A stretch of DNA of 25,949 nt from an uncultured Clostridia bacterium (GTDB lineage: Bacteria; Bacillota; Clostridia; Oscillospirales; Ruminococcaceae). Each line of letters begins with the position of its first letter. Positions within the stretch are counted from its first letter, which is position 1. Shown here piece after piece: positions 1 to 7,434 of the stretch. The translations under genes and the position numbers were made by a program. Below the pieces are notes generated by a model. The model did not search any database and had not been told where the DNA came from. It saw only the letters and a list, made by a program, of their open reading frames with translations. The stretch spans positions 1 to 25,949 of the forward strand of contig CALCUE010000018.1 of assembly GCA_937906945.1 (NCBI GenBank), given 5' to 3'.

Positions 1-539
1 CAAGCGTAGCTACTCTGGCAGTATCCCTTGCACTGCAGACCGCTCTTTCCAACGTCGTCGGAGGCCTGACACTGCTGTCTAACCGCCCGTTCAAGTCCGG
101 TGATTTCGTAGAAATCTGCGGACAGGCCGGAACAGTTGAGGAAGTAGGTATTACCTATACAAAACTGACTACACCGGATAACAAGACAGTATCTCTTCCG
201 AACTCTGCAGTTATGGGTGCACAGATCATTAATTATTCTGTAGCAGGCAAACGCCGTGTAGATCTCTATGCAGCAGTATCCTATGACAATGATGTAGAAA
301 CTGTTTTGGAGGCATTGAAAGAAGTTGGCGATCTGCCCTGCACGCTGAAGAGCGAACCCGTATTTACCGGTGTTGACACCTATGGCGAAAGCACTGTTAA
401 ATATGTCATTCGTTTCTATGTAGATGCCAGCCAGTATTGGGATGGATTCTTCGAGGGCCAGAGAAAAATTCCTCAGGTTCTGAAGGCACACGGTATCAGC
501 CTGTCCTACCCGCACCTCAATGTTCATATTGACAAGTAA
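1..539 (+). CDS. MscS family mechanosensitive ion channel, C-terminal part (5' end outside window)
   Basis: The open frame enters from the left edge (first whole codon at base 3) and stops with TAA at 537-539, giving about 178 residues. It starts inside the pore-lining helix with an Ala/Gly/Leu-rich run (LALQTALSNVVGGLTLL). The MscS beta domain follows (RPFKSGDFVEICGQAGTVEEVGITYTKL, split here only by description), then the LPNSAVMGAQIINYS segment typical of the family, then the alpha/beta C-terminal vestibule. MscS channels sit in the cytoplasmic membrane and release solutes on hypo-osmotic shock. Codon choice favours GTA, GCA and TCT, unlike the GC-richer butyrate genes beside it, which may mean high expression. 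The upstream membrane helices and the start cannot be seen. The family call is firm; the ion or solute preference is not known. Confidence 0.93.
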   Translation, partial: SVATLAVSLALQTALSNVVGGLTLLSNRPFKSGDFVEICGQAGTVEEVGITYTKLTTPDNKTVSLPNSAVMGAQIINYSVAGKRRVDLYAAVSYDNDVETVLEALKEVGDLPCTLKSEPVFTGVDTYGESTVKYVIRFYVDASQYWDGFFEGQRKIPQVLKAHGISLSYPHLNVHIDK

Positions 540-561
540 TTATGAAACCCTGCATGGACAA

Positions 562-609
562 TGATGTGTACCCCCAATACTGGACACCCAGTATTGGGGG
601 TACATATCA
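562..609. repeat. Long perfect hairpin after the MscS gene
   Basis: Bases 567-583 and 588-604 are a perfect 17-bp inverted repeat around the 4-base loop ACAC. The pairing extends to 562/609 with a single G-T wobble. The centre reads CCAATACTGG on one arm. There is no immediate T-run; the nearest is TTTTT at 619-623. It begins 22 bases after the MscS stop, so it could stabilise or end that transcript, or be a dispersed palindromic repeat. Confidence 0.75.
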
Positions 610-717
610 GCACGGCGCTGTTTTTGTTGGGAGATGTATCAGTAAAGAAAGAAAAAACGGTTTTTCTTCCGAAAACTCTTTGTCCGGCGCGGCACCGGAC
701 ATTTATAAGGAGTGAGC

Positions 718-891
718 GTGCGTTTTGCACAAGGGGAGGAGGTCTTATACCGTCTCTCTGATTAAATTATAACGGAAGAGCTTCCCGTCGGCAAATATAT
801 CCGGTTTATGGGAAGCATAGAAAAGGTTTACCGTTGTCCGGAAAACGATTTTCCGGCCGGCGTTTTAAGAGCTTCCATTATCGGTTTTTAG
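718..891 (+). pseudogene. Small broken gene of unknown function with an in-frame TAA
   Basis: An AAGGAG ribosome site (707-712) is followed five bases later by GTG (718). The frame gives MRFAQGEEVLYRLSD, then TAA at 763-765. It continues in the same frame for 41 more residues (IITEELPVGKYIRF, later CPENDFPAGVLRAS and IIGF) to TAG at 889-891. The stretch after the stop has a coherent protein-like composition and the frame is unbroken on both sides, so a single nonsense change fits best. I do not recognise the family. It is also possible that only a 15-residue peptide is made, or that the stop is a sequence error. An 8-bp perfect hairpin (838-845 with 849-856) lies inside it. Confidence 0.45.
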
Positions 892-907
892 TATTCCCAT
901 AAATGAC

Positions 908-941
908 AAAAAAGCTCTCCGAAATCCGGAAAGCCTTTTTG
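908..941. terminator. Bidirectional rho-independent terminator after ptb
   Basis: An imperfect stem, 909-921 pairing with 927-940 with one bulge and one mismatch, is flanked by an A-run on the left and a T-run on the right. On the minus strand it lies ten bases after the ptb stop and ends in six T, so it should end the butyrate operon. It can also stop plus-strand transcripts from the MscS side. Confidence 0.8.
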
Positions 942-950
942 CGTTGTAAA

Positions 951-1844
951 TTATTCGCACTGGAGGATCGCGAGCAGGATAGAATGATATTTTGTTTCCG
1001 GGGTATCCGCACGGCTCGTGATAATGACCGGGACGGAAGCACCGCAAACGGAGGTCGCAACGGTCTTTTTGGCAACATAAGTGAGCGTCTTATATAAGAC
1101 GTTTCCGGTGCAGATATTCGGCAAAACGAGAATATCCGCATTTCCGGCAACAAGGCTTTCGATGCCCTTATGTTCCGCCGCACCTTTGGAAATGGCGCCG
1201 TCAAAAGCGAGCGGACCTTCCACGATAAAGCCTTCCACGCCTTCTTCCGCAATAAGCTGAGCGTCAACGGTGCTCTGCATTTTAGGCGTCACCTTTTCGA
1301 CGGCGGAAATAATCGCCGCTTTGGGTTTTTCCATGCCGAGAGCCTTCGCAAAGCGCGCGGTATTTCTGAGGATCTTCTTTTTGTCCTCTGCCGACGGCGC
1401 GATATTGATCGCGCAGTCGGTAAACATAACGAACCTTTCCTCATCGGGATGCTCGAAAACAGCCGCCAGGCTGAGCAGATTTCCCGCCGGAACAAGGCCG
1501 GTCTCTTTATTGAGCAGCGCTCTTGCAAAAGTGGAGGTCTGCATGATGCCCTTCATCGGGATATCGCCTTCTCCGGCTTTTACGATCGCTACGGCAGCGC
1601 TTGCGGCTTCGGCTTCTTCCTCGGCGTTGATGATGATATAATCCACCGGATCCTCACCGAAATCTTTGAGCATGCTCACAATGACGTCGGCTTTGCCGAC
1701 TAATGTCGCCGTGATAACGCCTTTTCGTTTGGCGTTGACGACGGCTTTCAGCGCCGGTTCATCATGTGCGCCCGCCAGAACGACGCGCTTTCTGATCTCT
1801 CTTTGAAGGACGCAGGCTTCGACCTCCCAAAACGATTTAAGCAT
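951..1844 (-). CDS. ptb: Phosphate butyryltransferase (phosphotransbutyrylase)
   Basis: This enzyme turns butyryl-CoA and phosphate into butyryl-phosphate and CoA in the cytoplasm, the step before butyrate kinase. From the ATG at 1844 the protein has 297 residues, the usual size for the phosphate acetyl/butyryltransferase family. I chose this start because GAGGAGG lies 10-16 bases upstream; a longer open frame reaches 1904 but overlaps buk deeply and has no ribosome site. Family-like segments include the N-terminal RKRVVLAGAHDEPALKAV, the central MKGIMQTSTFARALLNKE and the C-terminal VLPNICTGNVLYKTLTY. It is the last gene of the operon; its first eight bases overlap the end of buk, so the two are probably translationally coupled. 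A phosphate acetyltransferase is the alternative, but the buk neighbour argues for butyrate. Confidence 0.93.
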   Translation of the reverse strand: MLKSFWEVEACVLQREIRKRVVLAGAHDEPALKAVVNAKRKGVITATLVGKADVIVSMLKDFGEDPVDYIIINAEEEAEAASAAVAIVKAGEGDIPMKGIMQTSTFARALLNKETGLVPAGNLLSLAAVFEHPDEERFVMFTDCAINIAPSAEDKKKILRNTARFAKALGMEKPKAAIISAVEKVTPKMQSTVDAQLIAEEGVEGFIVEGPLAFDGAISKGAAEHKGIESLVAGNADILVLPNICTGNVLYKTLTYVAKKTVATSVCGASVPVIITSRADTPETKYHSILLAILQCE

Positions 1845-2928
1845 GGATCTTTCCCTCCTCAAAATGTTTGATGGGGATTTCCTTCCGAAGTGCCTGGTAG
1901 GCATTTAGACAGAGGGATTCCATCTCCAATTCTCCGGGAAGAACGACCACCGGAGCAATAAACGAAACCCGCTCTTTGATAAGCCCCGTGATGTATTCGG
2001 AATTGGCCATGCCGCCAATAAGCAGAATGACATCCACTTTTCCGTTCATGACTGTCGCAAAAGCACCGATATCTTTGGAAACCTGATAACACATAGCTTC
2101 CAAAACTTCGCGAAACTTTTCATTTCCGGCTTTTGCCTCTTTTTCAATACCGATAACGTCCATGGTTCCGAGATAACCCATCAGCCCCGAACCGCCGTTG
2201 ATCAGGTGTTTCATTTCCTCATAGGTATAGTTTCCGGAATAGCACATATCCAGAAGTTGGCCGACGGGGACGCAGTTGCAGCGGTTGTTACTGAAAGCGC
2301 CGTCGCCGTCAATTCCGTTCTGTGCGTCGGTCATTCTGCCTTTTTCATGGGCGGTCACGGTAATTCCGCCGCCGAGAGTGCAGACAAGGAGGTTCAGATC
2401 TTCGTAATTTTTCCCGATATTTTCGGCGTATTTTCTCGCCATTGCCCGGTTATTAAGCGCCTGATAAGCCGGCACCCGTTTGATTTCCGGACAGCCGCTG
2501 TAAAAAGCCAGCGGATTAAATTCGCAGGTTCCGGGAATATCCACCGTCATCGGGATCGCTTTGCTGCCTTTCACGATGTCAAAAGCGATCTGACAGCCGA
2601 GAGAGCAGGGATGCACACCGTATTTTCCCGTTCTGATCTGCTCTAACATGGATTCTTCAATGACATAGGTGCCGCCGTCCACTGGTTCCGTCGGACCGCC
2701 GCGGGAAACAAAGGCATCCAGATTCTGAATATCAATTTGATTTTCCACCATAAATTTTTCAATATCATGGCGGCGAAAATCGTACTGATCAAAAATATTT
2801 TTTGCTTTTTGAAGCTCCTCAGGGGTGTGATAAACACTTTTTTTGAGTACACACCGATCGTCTTCGTAATAGGCGACCTTTGTTGAGGTCGAACCGAGGT
2901 TGATAGCGAATATCTTATACGGTTCCAT
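1837..2928 (-). CDS. buk: Butyrate kinase
   Basis: Butyrate kinase makes ATP and butyrate from butyryl-phosphate. The 363-residue protein is of normal length for the family. It shows the acetate/butyrate kinase (ASKHA) fold signatures: an N-terminal phosphate-binding loop (FAINLGSTSTKVAYYE), a middle LLVCTLGGGITVTAHEKG segment, GDGAFSNNRC, and a C-terminal adenosine loop ILLIGGMANSEYI. The start is supported by AAAGGAGGG eight bases before ATG. It follows etfA after 21 bases and overlaps ptb by eight. Together with ptb it forms the energy-yielding end of butyrate formation, in place of butyryl-CoA:acetate CoA-transferase. Branched-chain or other short-chain acyl phosphates are possible side substrates. 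Confidence 0.95.
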   Translation of the reverse strand: MEPYKIFAINLGSTSTKVAYYEDDRCVLKKSVYHTPEELQKAKNIFDQYDFRRHDIEKFMVENQIDIQNLDAFVSRGGPTEPVDGGTYVIEESMLEQIRTGKYGVHPCSLGCQIAFDIVKGSKAIPMTVDIPGTCEFNPLAFYSGCPEIKRVPAYQALNNRAMARKYAENIGKNYEDLNLLVCTLGGGITVTAHEKGRMTDAQNGIDGDGAFSNNRCNCVPVGQLLDMCYSGNYTYEEMKHLINGGSGLMGYLGTMDVIGIEKEAKAGNEKFREVLEAMCYQVSKDIGAFATVMNGKVDVILLIGGMANSEYITGLIKERVSFIAPVVVLPGELEMESLCLNAYQALRKEIPIKHFEEGKIHA

Positions 2929-2949
2929 TTATAGGCCCTCCTTTGGGTC

Positions 2950-3942
2950 TTATTTTTTCAGTTCATCGAGCAGCATCGGAATTACGTCGTAAAGATCCCC
3001 GACCAGCCCATAAGTGGCAATGCCGAAAACCGGCGCGTCCGGATCTTTATTGATGGCGACGATGACGTCAGAGCCGGTCATGCCGACCTGATGCTGGATC
3101 GCGCCGGAAATTCCGCAGGCAATATAAAGCTTCGGGCTGACGCTTTTGCCGGTCTGTCCGACCTGTCTTCCGTGGCTGACAAGTCCGTTATCGACGAGAG
3201 GACGGCTGACAGCCAGTGTACCGCCGAGGGCATCCGCCAGCTTTTGGCAGAGAGCAAGTCCCTTTTCATTACCGGCGCCACGACCGGCAGCGACGATAAC
3301 GTCCGCCGCCGTGATGTCCGTTTCCGTGTCACCGGCACTTTTGATGATTTCAACGATTTTTGTCCGGATGTCATTTTTATCCACATGGATATCGGTAAAA
3401 ACCGGTTCTTTTTCCGGATAATCTCCCTCCGCCGGTTTCTTGAAGATGCCGGGACGAACCGTTCCGATCTGCGGGCGGCTGTCGGGACAGACGATCTGCG
3501 CCATCAGGTTTCCGCCGAAGGCAGGTCTTGTCCAGAGAATGTTTTTGGTTTCCTCATCGTAGCCGAGGGAAGTGCAGTCCGCGGTAAGACCGGTATTGAG
3601 GCGGTTGGAAACACGCGGCGCAAGATCCCGTCCGTTGTTGGTCGCGCCGATGAGAAGGGTGGCAGGAGTATATCTCTCTGCCATTTTTACAAGCGCGGTG
3701 GTGAAAGCGTCGGTGGAGTACTGCTCATATTCCTCGCCGCACGCGACGAGGATCTCATCGACGTCATAGCGGGAAAGCTGTTTGACGGCGGGTGCGGGAT
3801 CCTTCGCGATAACGATCGCCGCGAGCTTTCCGCCCTGGGCGTTTGCCAGTTCTTTCCCGGGGTTCAGGAGTTCGAGTCCGACATTCTTCGGGGTTCCGTC
3901 CTCGTTGGTCTCTATAAAGACCCAAAGATCTTTTTCAGCCAT
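2950..3942 (-). CDS. etfA: Electron transfer flavoprotein, alpha subunit
   Basis: The protein has 330 residues, normal for EtfA. The N-terminal domain starts with LWVFIETNEDGTPKNVGLEL. The C-terminal FAD domain carries the family signature: AAGRGAGNEKGLALCQKLAD, then SRPLVDNGLVSHGRQVGQTG, then KLYIACGISGAIQHQVGM and VAINKDPDAPVFGIATYG. It pairs with EtfB and passes electrons between NADH, ferredoxin and the butyryl-CoA dehydrogenase encoded upstream. A strong AAGGAGG precedes the ATG. It lies 11 bases after etfB and 21 before buk, clearly in the operon. Its placement beside bcd and the GDTAQVGP motif in EtfB favour the bifurcating group over a housekeeping respiratory ETF. Confidence 0.95.
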   Translation of the reverse strand: MAEKDLWVFIETNEDGTPKNVGLELLNPGKELANAQGGKLAAIVIAKDPAPAVKQLSRYDVDEILVACGEEYEQYSTDAFTTALVKMAERYTPATLLIGATNNGRDLAPRVSNRLNTGLTADCTSLGYDEETKNILWTRPAFGGNLMAQIVCPDSRPQIGTVRPGIFKKPAEGDYPEKEPVFTDIHVDKNDIRTKIVEIIKSAGDTETDITAADVIVAAGRGAGNEKGLALCQKLADALGGTLAVSRPLVDNGLVSHGRQVGQTGKSVSPKLYIACGISGAIQHQVGMTGSDVIVAINKDPDAPVFGIATYGLVGDLYDVIPMLLDELKK

Positions 3943-3953
3943 TTTGTTCCTCC

Positions 3954-4748
3954 TTAAACCGCCGCCGAAATGAGTTCGGCAAGTTTTTTCACGGAATCCT
4001 CAAGGCTTCCTTCGTTTATCATTTCTCCGCCCTGTTTCTGCGGCGGCGTAAAGCTCTTTTTCACCTTTGTGGGAGATCCTTTCAGACCGAGCTTCGTAAC
4101 GTCGGCTTCGATGTCTTCGGCGCCGACGACCGGGATCTCCGCCCGAAGCGCCGCCATTTTGTCCTTGACTTTGGGAAGACGCGGCTCAAAGGCGGGTTTT
4201 GTCACGGTGACAAGAGCCGGAAGCTTCGCTTCGACGATCTCATACCCTTCGTCAATCTCCCGTTTGGCACGGAGTTTGTCGCCGTCGAGCGTTGTTTCGA
4301 CCACATAGGTGATCTGCGGAAGATCGAGCTGTTCTGCGATCTCCGGGCCGACCTGGGCGGTGTCGCCGTCGATCGCCTGTTTTCCGCAGAAAACAAGGTC
4401 AAATTTTTCTCCGTCCTTTTCGATATGTTTGATCGCCGTCGCCAGGGTATAACTTGTGGCAAGGGTGTCCGCACCGCCGAAAAGGCGGTCGCTGACAAGG
4501 TAGGCCTTGTCAGCGCCGACGGAGAGACATTCCTGCAAGGCAGTTTTCGCCTGAGGCGGGCCCATGGTAAGGACAGTTATTTTCGTGTCCGGGTTTTCAT
4601 CCTTGATAAGGGCGGCACATTCCAAAGCATAGCGGTCAAAAGGGTTGACGATGCTCGGAACGCCGGCGCGGATGAGGGTATTGGTAACCGGATCGATTTT
4701 GATTTTATCCGTATCCGGGACCTGTTTGATGCAAACAAGAATGTTCAT
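3954..4748 (-). CDS. etfB: Electron transfer flavoprotein, beta subunit
   Basis: This is a 264-residue EtfB with the usual opening MNILVCIKQVPDTDKIKID and the segments NPFDRYALECAALIKDE and GADKAYLVSDRLFGGADTLA. The nucleotide-binding loop CGKQAIDGDTAQVGPEIAEQ is of the kind seen in the clostridial Bcd-Etf complexes, where the beta subunit holds FAD and splits NADH electrons between crotonyl-CoA and ferredoxin. That bifurcation is known for the family and inferred here. The start has GGAGA seven bases upstream. It lies 15 bases after bcd and 11 before etfA. Confidence 0.95.
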   Translation of the reverse strand: MNILVCIKQVPDTDKIKIDPVTNTLIRAGVPSIVNPFDRYALECAALIKDENPDTKITVLTMGPPQAKTALQECLSVGADKAYLVSDRLFGGADTLATSYTLATAIKHIEKDGEKFDLVFCGKQAIDGDTAQVGPEIAEQLDLPQITYVVETTLDGDKLRAKREIDEGYEIVEAKLPALVTVTKPAFEPRLPKVKDKMAALRAEIPVVGAEDIEADVTKLGLKGSPTKVKKSFTPPQKQGGEMINEGSLEDSVKKLAELISAAV

Positions 4749-4763
4749 AAAAATTCTCCGATT

Positions 4764-5903
4764 TTATTTAAGAATAGCTTTGGAAATGACGACCTTCTGA
4801 ATTTCGGAAGTGCCTTCACCGATGGTGAGCAGTCTTGCGTCACGGTACATCCGCTCGACGGGATAATCTTTCATGTAGCCGTAGCCGCCGTGGATCTGCA
4901 AAGCTCTGTCGGTGACGTAGCAAGCCGTTTCGGAAGCGTAATATTTTGCCATTGCCGCTTCTTTGGTGTAGGGAAGTCCGCGCATACAAAGATCGACCGC
5001 TTTGAAAAGAATGCCTTCGGCGGCTTCGATCCTGGTAGCCATTTCCGCGATATAGCTTTGGATAACGGGCTGTGCGGCGATGGGTTTTCCGAACTGAACA
5101 CGCTGTTTGGCATATTCGACAGCGGCTTCAAAAGCGCCTTTTGCCACACCGACCGACATGGAAGCGATGCCGATACGGCCGCCGTCCAATCCGCCGAGGG
5201 CGATTTTAAGTCCCATACCTTCTTTTCCGAGAAGGTTCTCTTTCGGGACACGACAGTTTTCAAAAATCATTTCGGAAACAGCCGCACCACGAAGTCCCAG
5301 TTTATCCTCGGTTTTCCCGATGGTAAAACCGGGCGTTCCTTTATCGACGATAATGGCGCTGAAGCCTTTGGTGCCGAGCTCCGGCTGCGTAAGGGCGATC
5401 ACAATGACGAATTCACCTTCGTTTTTACCCATGTTGCTGGTGAAGCATTTGGAGCCGTTGATCACGTATTCGTTTCCGTCCAGAACCGCTTTGGTTTTAA
5501 CACCGGCAGCGTCGGAACCGGCGCCCGGTTCGGTCAGCGCGAAAGCGCCCACTTTTCCTTCGGCGGCGATGCCGAGATATTTCTGTTTTTGTTCCTCGGT
5601 GCCGAATTTCATCAGAATATCGTCCACAAGGCATTGAACGGCGTAGATTTCGCCGGTACTTCCGCAGGCTTTGGAAATTTCGATCAGGGAAAGGACTTTG
5701 CAAAGGTCATCCAGTCCCGCTCCGCCGTATTCTTCCGGAATGTTTACGGTAAGAAGTCCCTGTTCTGCTAACTGTTTGAAGGTATCCGCCGGAAATTTTC
5801 CGGTTTTGTCGGTTTCGGCGGCAAGAGGGGCAACGACTTTCTCCGCAAAGTCTTTAGCCATAGCCTGAATGGCGGCCTGTTCCTGAGTCAGCTCAAAAGT
5901 CAT
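4764..5903 (-). CDS. bcd: Butyryl-CoA dehydrogenase (short-chain acyl-CoA dehydrogenase)
   Basis: The enzyme reduces crotonyl-CoA to butyryl-CoA with FAD, using electrons from EtfAB. From the ATG at 5903 it has 379 residues, the usual length. I preferred this start over the GTG at 5915 because the GTG overlaps the AGGAG site, while the ATG lies 11 bases after it. Visible signatures are FALTEPGAGSDAAGVKTKA, the RVQFGKPIAAQPVIQ segment, QIHGGYGYMKDYPVERMYRD and, near the C terminus, LTIGEGTSEIQKVVI, which holds the expected catalytic glutamate. It is the first gene of the operon. Other short-chain acyl-CoA substrates are possible, but etfBA, buk and ptb behind it point to butyrate. Confidence 0.94.
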   Translation of the reverse strand: MTFELTQEQAAIQAMAKDFAEKVVAPLAAETDKTGKFPADTFKQLAEQGLLTVNIPEEYGGAGLDDLCKVLSLIEISKACGSTGEIYAVQCLVDDILMKFGTEEQKQKYLGIAAEGKVGAFALTEPGAGSDAAGVKTKAVLDGNEYVINGSKCFTSNMGKNEGEFVIVIALTQPELGTKGFSAIIVDKGTPGFTIGKTEDKLGLRGAAVSEMIFENCRVPKENLLGKEGMGLKIALGGLDGGRIGIASMSVGVAKGAFEAAVEYAKQRVQFGKPIAAQPVIQSYIAEMATRIEAAEGILFKAVDLCMRGLPYTKEAAMAKYYASETACYVTDRALQIHGGYGYMKDYPVERMYRDARLLTIGEGTSEIQKVVISKAILK

Positions 5904-5979
5904 TTTCAATATCACTCCTGTCTTCGTGAATCATCACGGTTTTTGCGGCATTTTTTAGTTCGCGGCATTTTGTGATTTT

Positions 5980-6014
5980 ATTGTAGCATTGCCGCCCTAT
6001 ACTGTACAATTTAG
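5980..6014 (-). promoter_or_regulatory. Promoter and palindromic operator candidate of the bcd operon
   Basis: On the minus strand TTGTAC (6004-6009) and TACAAT (5980-5985) are 18 bases apart and fit a housekeeping -35/-10 pair. An imperfect 18-bp palindrome centred on TGTACA (5997-6014, 14 of 18 positions symmetric by hand) covers the -35 box. Downstream, GCGGCATTTT occurs twice as a direct repeat at 5945-5954 and 5962-5971, inside the leader. The LysR-type regulator upstream is the obvious candidate binder, but this is inference. Confidence 0.5.
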
Positions 6015-6051
6015 TCCTTTTATGCTTTTTATAATTTGATTTTATGCAAAA

Positions 6052-6090
6052 GAAAAAGGCTGTCTGCGCTTTCGCACGGACAGCCCTTTT
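6052..6090. terminator. Rho-independent terminator between the LysR gene and the bcd operon
   Basis: GGCTGTC (6058-6064) pairs with GACAGCC (6079-6085), and TGCG/CGCA extends the stem inside with a two-base bulge and a four-base loop. Minus-strand RNA ends in a T-rich tail right after the lysR stop. The plus side also has TTTT, so it may work both ways. Confidence 0.85.
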
Positions 6091-6094
6091 ATTC

Positions 6095-6997
6095 TTATTT
6101 GAAGAAGTTTTTATCGCCCTCGACGACGTATTCTACGTTATGCCGGATGGTATCAATGACCGGCAGGATCTCCTCTTTCCGGGATTTTTTATACCACATA
6201 TAAATATCCCGCTCGGTATATTCGCCCTCGACCGGGATGAGCTTAAAGCCTCTTACGACCTCCCAGACCGTTGAAACACCGAAATTATTCATAAAAAACG
6301 GAAGCTGGAAATTTTTTATATCCGTACACCAGGTCGTGAAATTGAGGTTGGTTTCCTCTCCCAGATGGATGCGGTTGAGCCGCTTTATCTCTTTCATCCA
6401 GGATTCGAAACCGTAGGGATTGGAATGGGATGCAATGGCAAGGTTTTGAAGATCCCTACTGCATACGCTCTCTTTTTCCGCCAACGGGTGATCTTTTTTG
6501 ACGCAAAAAAGCATCTGCTGGTGATAAAGAAGCTCTTTTTCATAGTTTTTGAAATCGCCCTGAAGCCGACGGTCATCGGCAATAATGATATCCGCTTCCC
6601 CGGCTTCCGCGATTTTCCGCAGATCGTCGCTTTCAACAAGCGTGCTGTTGAAATAGAATTTATTGTAGTTGATACAGCCCTTTGAGATAAGAGGATAGTT
6701 GATGCCGCCGATCCGGAACAGCTTGACGACTTTTTTTCTTTCGCTGTTGCGGAAATACCGTTCCGCCTCCGTAATGGTGTCGGTTACGGAAACGGCGTAT
6801 TTCAGAAGCTTGTTTCCGTCCTCCGTAAGCGTGAGCTTTTTGCCTTCACGAATAAAAAGAAGACAGTCAAGCTCACTTTCCAGCTTGTTGAGCGCAATGC
6901 TCAGCGCCGGTTGGGTGATATAAAGCTCGTTCGCCGCTTTGGTGATGTTTCCCGCTTCGGCGATCGCCCGAAACTGAAAAAGCTGGTTGCTGTCCAT
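6095..6997 (-). CDS. LysR-type transcriptional regulator
   Basis: The protein has 300 residues, normal for the family. The first 60 residues form the winged helix-turn-helix (LFQFRAIAEAGNITKAANEL, then YITQPALSIALNKLESELDC), followed by the linker helix and an effector-binding domain from about residue 90. It acts as a cytoplasmic DNA-binding protein. The ATG at 6997 follows a GGGAGAAAGG-like site. It is on the same strand as, and directly upstream of, the butyrate operon, but a terminator separates them, so they are distinct units. Regulation of bcd is plausible from position only; the divergent membrane acyltransferase is the other candidate. The effector cannot be told from sequence. Confidence 0.92.
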   Translation of the reverse strand: MDSNQLFQFRAIAEAGNITKAANELYITQPALSIALNKLESELDCLLFIREGKKLTLTEDGNKLLKYAVSVTDTITEAERYFRNSERKKVVKLFRIGGINYPLISKGCINYNKFYFNSTLVESDDLRKIAEAGEADIIIADDRRLQGDFKNYEKELLYHQQMLFCVKKDHPLAEKESVCSRDLQNLAIASHSNPYGFESWMKEIKRLNRIHLGEETNLNFTTWCTDIKNFQLPFFMNNFGVSTVWEVVRGFKLIPVEGEYTERDIYMWYKKSRKEEILPVIDTIRHNVEYVVEGDKNFFK

Positions 6998-7232
6998 AAA
7001 TGCCTTTCTCCCTTTTCATTTTCTACAACCTTATTTTAACATCAAAATTCCGGATACGCAAACAAATCCGCCATAAATCTTTTTTTCTGTTCCATAAATA
7101 TGATTTATCGAATAATTTTTATGGAAATAAGCCGCTATCTATTATACAATATTATTTGCCATTATTTTTATTTATGGGAATTTGCTGTTAAGCCGCAAAC
7201 ACCCATTTATGCTTTTCATAAAAATAACTGAT
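6998..7232. promoter_or_regulatory. AT-rich intergenic region with dyads upstream of lysR
   Basis: No gene is seen here. A perfect 15-bp palindrome, ATAAATATGATTTAT (7094-7108), fits the T-N11-A pattern of LysR-type boxes. TTCCATAAA (7090-7098) and TTTATGGAA (7118-7126) form a 9-bp inverted repeat, and related copies occur at 7071-7078 and 7171-7180. These are candidate sites for the divergent regulator; function is inferred. Confidence 0.4.
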
Positions 7233-7261
7233 TTTTCAAAAAAGGCTTTCAATGGTAGAAT
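7233..7261 (+). promoter_or_regulatory. Extended -10 promoter for the acyltransferase unit
   Basis: TTTTCA (7233-7238), 17 bases, then TAGAAT (7256-7261) preceded by TG one base upstream, an extended -10. Transcription would start near 7268 and leave a leader of about 180 bases before the acyltransferase gene. Confidence 0.45.
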
Positions 7262-7335
7262 ACAGTCGCAAAATAAAAAAGTATCGTTTGTTTTGTGAAA
7301 TTTTATCTTTTTCCGAAAAAGACCGGAGGATCGCC

Positions 7336-7434
7336 ATGATGACGATGGCGGTCATCGGAAAAACGGAACAGGGTTTGCGGCATATCCTTTTCCGGTTTTT
7401 TCCCCGGGAGCTTTTGAAGGAAAAGAAATTTTAA
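7336..7434 (+). CDS. Candidate 32-residue leader peptide
   Basis: GGAGG (7325-7329) lies six bases before ATGATG at 7336. The frame codes 32 residues (MMTMAVIGKTEQG, then a basic and aromatic tail RHILFRFFPRE) and stops at 7432-7434, directly before the ribosome site of the acyltransferase gene. Its own start sits in a small hairpin, CGCCAT/ATGGCG (7333-7351). The frame stays open upstream to an ATG at 7252, but that ATG lies before the predicted transcription start. It could be a coupled leader peptide or only chance. I do not recognise a family. Confidence 0.35.
   Translation: MMTMAVIGKTEQGLRHILFRFFPRELLKEKKF
7356..7403 (+). terminator. Attenuator-like hairpins within the acyltransferase leader
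   Basis: CGGAAAA (7356-7362) can pair with TTTTCCG (7388-7394), followed by GTTTTTT, as in a terminator. The same left arm can instead pair as GGAAAAACGGA (7357-7367) with 7391-7403, which would swallow the T-run. The two folds exclude each other, and both lie inside the candidate leader ORF. Confidence 0.35.

Noticed and set aside
561..761. Open frames on both strands across the 562-609 hairpin
   Set aside because: They arise because the perfect inverted repeat gives mirrored frames; the peptides repeat the same residues and have no ribosome site.
3091..3957. A plus-strand open frame of 288 codons opposite etfA
   Set aside because: Antisense to an intact etfA; no ribosome site and no recognisable domain.
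4425..5771. A long plus-strand open frame of about 448 codons opposite etfB and bcd
   Set aside because: It lies antisense to two genes with clear family signatures, has no ribosome site and reads as low-quality protein rich in Phe, Gly and Asp. It is a shadow of the codon pattern of the minus-strand genes.
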